Below are positions 32,970 to 35,527 of a stretch of 35,527 nt of DNA, piece after piece (the first letter of the stretch is position 1; every line of letters starts with the position of its first letter). The notes under the pieces were generated by a model that was given only the letters and a program-made list of their open reading frames with translations, was not told the DNA's origin and made no database searches. This DNA comes from an uncultured Eubacteriales bacterium. Lineage in GTDB: Bacteria > Bacillota > Clostridia > Oscillospirales > Oscillospiraceae. The stretch is from the NCBI GenBank assembly GCA_905205195.1, contig CAJLCS010000013.1:1-35527 (forward strand), given 5' to 3'. The position numbers were made by a program, and so were the translations under genes.

Positions 32970-33773
32970 CTATAATGTCATTTTGGCTGTGATCGCGCGG
33001 TCCCCCGGTATCTCCCGGAAGCCCAGCTTCTCATACAAATGATTGGCCGGCCCGTTGTCCGTGTCCACGGTCAGAATCAGGCGATGGCCCCGGTTCACAA
33101 AAAGTGCCTTCCGCAGAAGCAGCCCGCCGATACCCCGATTGCGGCATTCCGGCAGGACCCGCAGGTCCATAATTTCATTGGTTCCGCTTTCGTTGCTGAC
33201 ATCCAGATACCCGGCCAGGCGGCCCTCCCGGATGCAGAGGAAAATGTGAAACGCATCCTTCTGCTCCAGCACCTTTTCGCCGTCCCAGTAGCCGTCCCGG
33301 CTGTGGATCCGGAGATACTCCTCCCGATACCGCCCGTCATAGGGGATCACGCCGTCGGGATCCTCCGTTTCTTCCTCCGGCGCCTCCATGGTGCGCTGTT
33401 CCGGGTAGAAAAACGCCTGTTTTTCCGTGAGAAAGCCCATCAAAACCGGATTTTTCGGGTTGCAGACCACCCACAGCTCATGGCCAAGGCGGGTTTTCCG
33501 CAAATAGGCCCACAACGCGTCGTAGGCCCGCTTTTCTCTGGCCGCCAGAAAGAGAGTTTCGAGATATTTTTCCTCCTCCAGCGCCAGAAGGCAGAAAAAG
33601 CCGATCAGCTTCTCCCCCTCATAGGCGCCCAGCAGCAGATTCTCTTTCTTTTCTGCCAGCGCACGGATTCTGTCCCGGCCGCAGAAGGGCGTGGAAAAGC
33701 ACGGGTCCTCCGCAAAGCCGTCGATCCACGCCGGATCGGCCGTCAAGTCATCCATTTTTCTGATTTCCATCAT
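32970..33773 (-). CDS. GNAT-family N-acetyltransferase
   Basis: The 267-residue protein has a C-terminal GNAT domain (about 140-267). The acetyl-CoA loop reads LRVLPECRNRGIGGLLLRKA, and the final strand-helix TVDTDNGPANHLYEKLGF is typical. Residues 1-140 look like a second, degenerate GNAT-like half (LGAYEGEKLIGFFCLLALEEEKYLETLFL). The substrate is unknown. Two adjacent ATGs exist at 33773 and 33770 behind AAAGGG; the first is used. It follows the RodA gene by 56 nt, separated by a weak hairpin, so it may be partly read through from the rodA promoter. Confidence 0.82.
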   Translation of the reverse strand: MMEIRKMDDLTADPAWIDGFAEDPCFSTPFCGRDRIRALAEKKENLLLGAYEGEKLIGFFCLLALEEEKYLETLFLAAREKRAYDALWAYLRKTRLGHELWVVCNPKNPVLMGFLTEKQAFFYPEQRTMEAPEEETEDPDGVIPYDGRYREEYLRIHSRDGYWDGEKVLEQKDAFHIFLCIREGRLAGYLDVSNESGTNEIMDLRVLPECRNRGIGGLLLRKALFVNRGHRLILTVDTDNGPANHLYEKLGFREIPGDRAITAKMTL

Positions 33774-33793
33774 GGTTTTCCCTTTCACGGCGT

Positions 33794-33824
33794 AAAGGCC
33801 GCTTCCGGATTGGAAGCGGCCTTT
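33794..33824 (-). terminator. weak terminator between rodA and the GNAT gene
   Basis: AAAGGCCGCTTCC (33794-33806), loop GGATT, GGAAGCGGCCTTT (33812-33824); only three U follow on the minus strand. Its core resembles the hairpin at 32698-32732. Confidence 0.55.
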
Positions 33825-33829
33825 GAATG

Positions 33830-34984
33830 TCAGTATGGCCGGATATAGCGCTCGTGGCTGGTGGACACCGGTCGGGCGTACACGCCGGACACCAGCCCCA
33901 GCATGGCATACAGCGACACCAGCGAGCTGCCGCCGTAGCTGACGAAGGGCAGCGTCAGGCCGATAACCGGCGTCACGCCCACACACATACCCACGTTGCT
34001 GGTGACCTGAAAAATCAGGGCCGCCGCCGCGCCGAAGCAGACCATCCGGCGCATATAGTCCTGACTCCGGACGCCCACATAAATGCACCGGGCAATGATG
34101 GCCAGCAGCATCAGAATCACGAAAATGCAGCCCAGATACCCCAGCTCCTCGCCGATGGCGGCGAAAATGTAGTCCGTATGCTGGGCAAACAGAGCGTCCG
34201 GCGTCTGGGTCCGGGTGCCGTGGAACAGCCCCTGCCCCGTCAGGCCGCCGCCGGTGAGGGAACGAAGGCTCAGCTTGGTGTGGTAGCGCTCGTTCAGGCC
34301 GTCCGGGTCGATGGTGGGGTCAAACAGAATCTGAATCCGCTTGCGCTGGTAGTTGTCCATGAATTTGGTCCAGACGATGGGCGCCGCCGCCACAATGGCG
34401 CCGCCGCCGGCCAGAAACCACCACAGGCTCACGCCGCCGGCAAAGGCCATGCCCGCAAAGATAAAGACAAAAATCAGAGAAACGCCCGCATCCCGGGACA
34501 GCACCATGTTCAGTCCCACGATCAGCACCAGATACGCCACCATGTGAAACACGGATTTCCACGAGGAAATCTGATTCTGGTGGGACGCCATCACCGAAGC
34601 GGTAATCAGAATATAGGTAATTTTGCAGATTTCGGCGGGCTGAATGTCCACCGGCACCAGCGGAATGTTCAGCCAGCTCTTGTTGCCGGAGCCGTTGTCC
34701 GTGCCGAAGGGGATCAGCAGCAGAAGAAGAAACACGCTGAAGGCCACAATGGACCGCCGGTGCTCGGAGAAAAAGTCCGTGTCCACCGACGAAATCAGCA
34801 CATACAGCACCACGCCGATGAGGGCCGCCGCGCCCTGCACGATGATGTAGCGGGTGAAGCCCATGGTGTTGGTGGCGCTGGCAATCACCAGGCAGCCGAA
34901 GGCATTGAGCACCAGGCACAGCGTCAGCAGGACCTTGTCCCCTTTTCGGATGAAATTCTGAAAGATTTGCACGATCTGACGCAT
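33830..34984 (-). CDS. rodA: SEDS peptidoglycan polymerase, RodA/FtsW family
   Basis: It polymerises glycan strands from lipid II together with a class B penicillin-binding protein. The 384-residue polytopic protein has about ten membrane helices. SEDS landmarks are present: VDIQPAEICKITYIL (about 117-131), LSRDAGVSLIFVFIFAGM, the extracellular loop with GTRTQTPDALFAQHTDYIFAAIGEELG split over two segments, and LTLPFVSYGGSSLVS near the C-terminus. RodA is preferred over FtsW because of length and overall pattern, but no mreBCD or division gene is adjacent to settle it. GGGAGG lies about 8 nt before the ATG. Confidence 0.88.
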   Translation of the reverse strand: MRQIVQIFQNFIRKGDKVLLTLCLVLNAFGCLVIASATNTMGFTRYIIVQGAAALIGVVLYVLISSVDTDFFSEHRRSIVAFSVFLLLLLIPFGTDNGSGNKSWLNIPLVPVDIQPAEICKITYILITASVMASHQNQISSWKSVFHMVAYLVLIVGLNMVLSRDAGVSLIFVFIFAGMAFAGGVSLWWFLAGGGAIVAAAPIVWTKFMDNYQRKRIQILFDPTIDPDGLNERYHTKLSLRSLTGGGLTGQGLFHGTRTQTPDALFAQHTDYIFAAIGEELGYLGCIFVILMLLAIIARCIYVGVRSQDYMRRMVCFGAAAALIFQVTSNVGMCVGVTPVIGLTLPFVSYGGSSLVSLYAMLGLVSGVYARPVSTSHERYIRPY

Positions 34985-35004
34985 AGCATCGCCTCCCGGG
35001 TGCT

Positions 35005-35033
35005 ATTGTACCATTCCTTCCGGCAAAAGTAAA
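35005..35033 (-). promoter_or_regulatory. extended -10 promoter of rodA
   Basis: On the minus strand TTTACT (35028-35033), 17 bp and TACAAT (35005-35010) preceded by TGG, an extended -10. The transcript leader would be short. Confidence 0.65.
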
Positions 35034-35181
35034 GTCCCCGACACATCGTCGCAGTACCTGTCATAATGTTCCGTTTTCCGCAAGTGGAAAACTCCACCAG
35101 TGTCAGGACTGCTCCTCTCCCCGCAAGGCGGGCCATGCGGGGTCCCCTTTATGACCGTCAACGCTGTGATTTTTTGACAAA
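35034..35181 (-). other. gene-free stretch with complementary segments
   Basis: On the minus strand CCCCGCA pairs with TGCGGGG (about 35119-35142). GTTTTCC-ACTTGC-GGAAAAC forms a perfect hairpin (about 35070-35091), and GTCCTGACA (about 35097-35105) can pair with TGTCGGGGAC (about 35034-35043). No promoter, coding frame or known RNA family was recognised. Confidence 0.35.
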
Positions 35182-35207
35182 CTGCCGGGCGCAAATGCGC
35201 CCGGCAG
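35182..35207 (-). terminator. terminator of the M18 peptidase gene
   Basis: CTGCCGGGCGCA (35182-35193) pairs with TGCGCCCGGCAG (35196-35207), 16 nt behind the stop codon; the U-run is interrupted. Confidence 0.75.
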
Positions 35208-35222
35208 TAAAGAAGAACACGC

Positions 35223-35527
35223 TTACGCCAGATAGATGGCCTTGCAGGCCAGCATGGTCATGTAGCAGTCCAGCTTGCTGACCAGCTCCATGGGCGCGTG
35301 CATGCACAGCACGGGCACGCCGGCGTCCACGGTGACGATGTTCCGGTTGGCCATGTAGGCCGCCACGGTGCCGCCGCCGCCCTGGTCCACCTTGCCCAGC
35401 GTGGCAATCTGCCACACCACCCCGGCCTTGTCCAGCGTGGAGCGGACATGGCCCATGGCCTCGGCAGAAGCATCGGACGCGCCGCCCTTGCCCCGGGAGC
35501 CGGTGTACTTGCAGATGGCAACGCCGT
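35223..35527 (-). CDS. M18-family aminopeptidase, C-terminal part only
   Basis: The frame runs off the window edge; about 100 C-terminal residues are visible. KYTGSRGKGGASDASAEAM, TLGKVDQGGGGTVAAYMA and VPVLCMHAPMELVSKLDCYM are hallmarks of the M18 (aspartyl aminopeptidase / ApeA-type) di-zinc peptidases. The His in CMHAP is one of the metal ligands, and the GKVDQGGGGT segment lies in the active site. It removes N-terminal residues from peptides in the cytoplasm. The stop is the TAA at 35223-35225, followed by a hairpin. Confidence 0.92.
   Translation of the reverse strand, partial: GVAICKYTGSRGKGGASDASAEAMGHVRSTLDKAGVVWQIATLGKVDQGGGGTVAAYMANRNIVTVDAGVPVLCMHAPMELVSKLDCYMTMLACKAIYLA

Overview
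The window reads as a GC-rich chromosome segment from a Clostridia-class gut anaerobe, probably of the Oscillospiraceae/Ruminococcaceae group. The reasons are strong AGGAGG-type ribosome sites, sigma-A promoters (TTGACA, 17 bp, TATAAT-like), frequent GTG starts, a short ProB without a PUA domain, a B. subtilis YdjG/H/I-type operon, an L-box lysine riboswitch, a BlaI regulator and several lysine/polar amino-acid ABC systems. The species call is inference. Genes are densely packed, often overlapping by 4-17 nt, and most operons end in a clear hairpin terminator.

Layout. 1-4375 (+): 3' part of a TIM-barrel carbohydrate-active protein, DNA-3-methyladenine glycosylase I (tag), then an aldose-1-epimerase overlapping an intracellular sialidase. 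4376-4863: no gene, but a dense cluster of hairpins, including one copy of a 152-nt structured repeat whose second copy lies at 32771-32923. 4864-5438: remnants of two genes (a minus-strand Pro/Gly-rich tail and a plus-strand histidine kinase C-terminus) that look like a deletion scar. 5502-9360 (-): malQ-glgP glycogen/maltodextrin operon. 9544-10894 (-): a PAP2-like membrane protein and a DUF3786-like protein. 11039-15541 (+): alanine racemase followed by an SPFH / zinc-ribbon / TPM-domain trio.

15580-20089 (-): one five-gene operon with permease, ATPase, a mu-crystallin/ornithine-cyclodeaminase-type reductase, a lipoprotein binding protein and a kynurenine/glutamine-transaminase-like aminotransferase. 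20336-21787 (-): GH28-like beta-helix enzyme. 21962-24800 (+): proBAC, complete proline synthesis. 24849-27236 (-): a second amino-acid ABC system controlled by a lysine riboswitch (27351-27498); its binding protein appears circularly permuted. 27666-29693 (-): pseudouridine kinase (with HTH) and PsuG glycosidase. 29804-32011 (-): four-gene operon of a small FakA-middle-domain-like protein, a VOC protein, a histidine phosphatase and a GH43-like enzyme. 32289-32678 (+): BlaI-type repressor without an adjacent partner. 32970-34984 (-): GNAT acetyltransferase and a RodA/FtsW protein. 35223-end (-): C-terminus of an M18 aminopeptidase.

The most unusual items are the circularly permuted lysine-regulated binding protein, the duplicated hairpin element bracketed at each locus by a matched pair of terminator hairpins, and the transporter operon that pairs a ketimine-reductase-like enzyme with a KAT-like aminotransferase. 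No tRNA, rRNA, insertion sequence or CRISPR array was seen.
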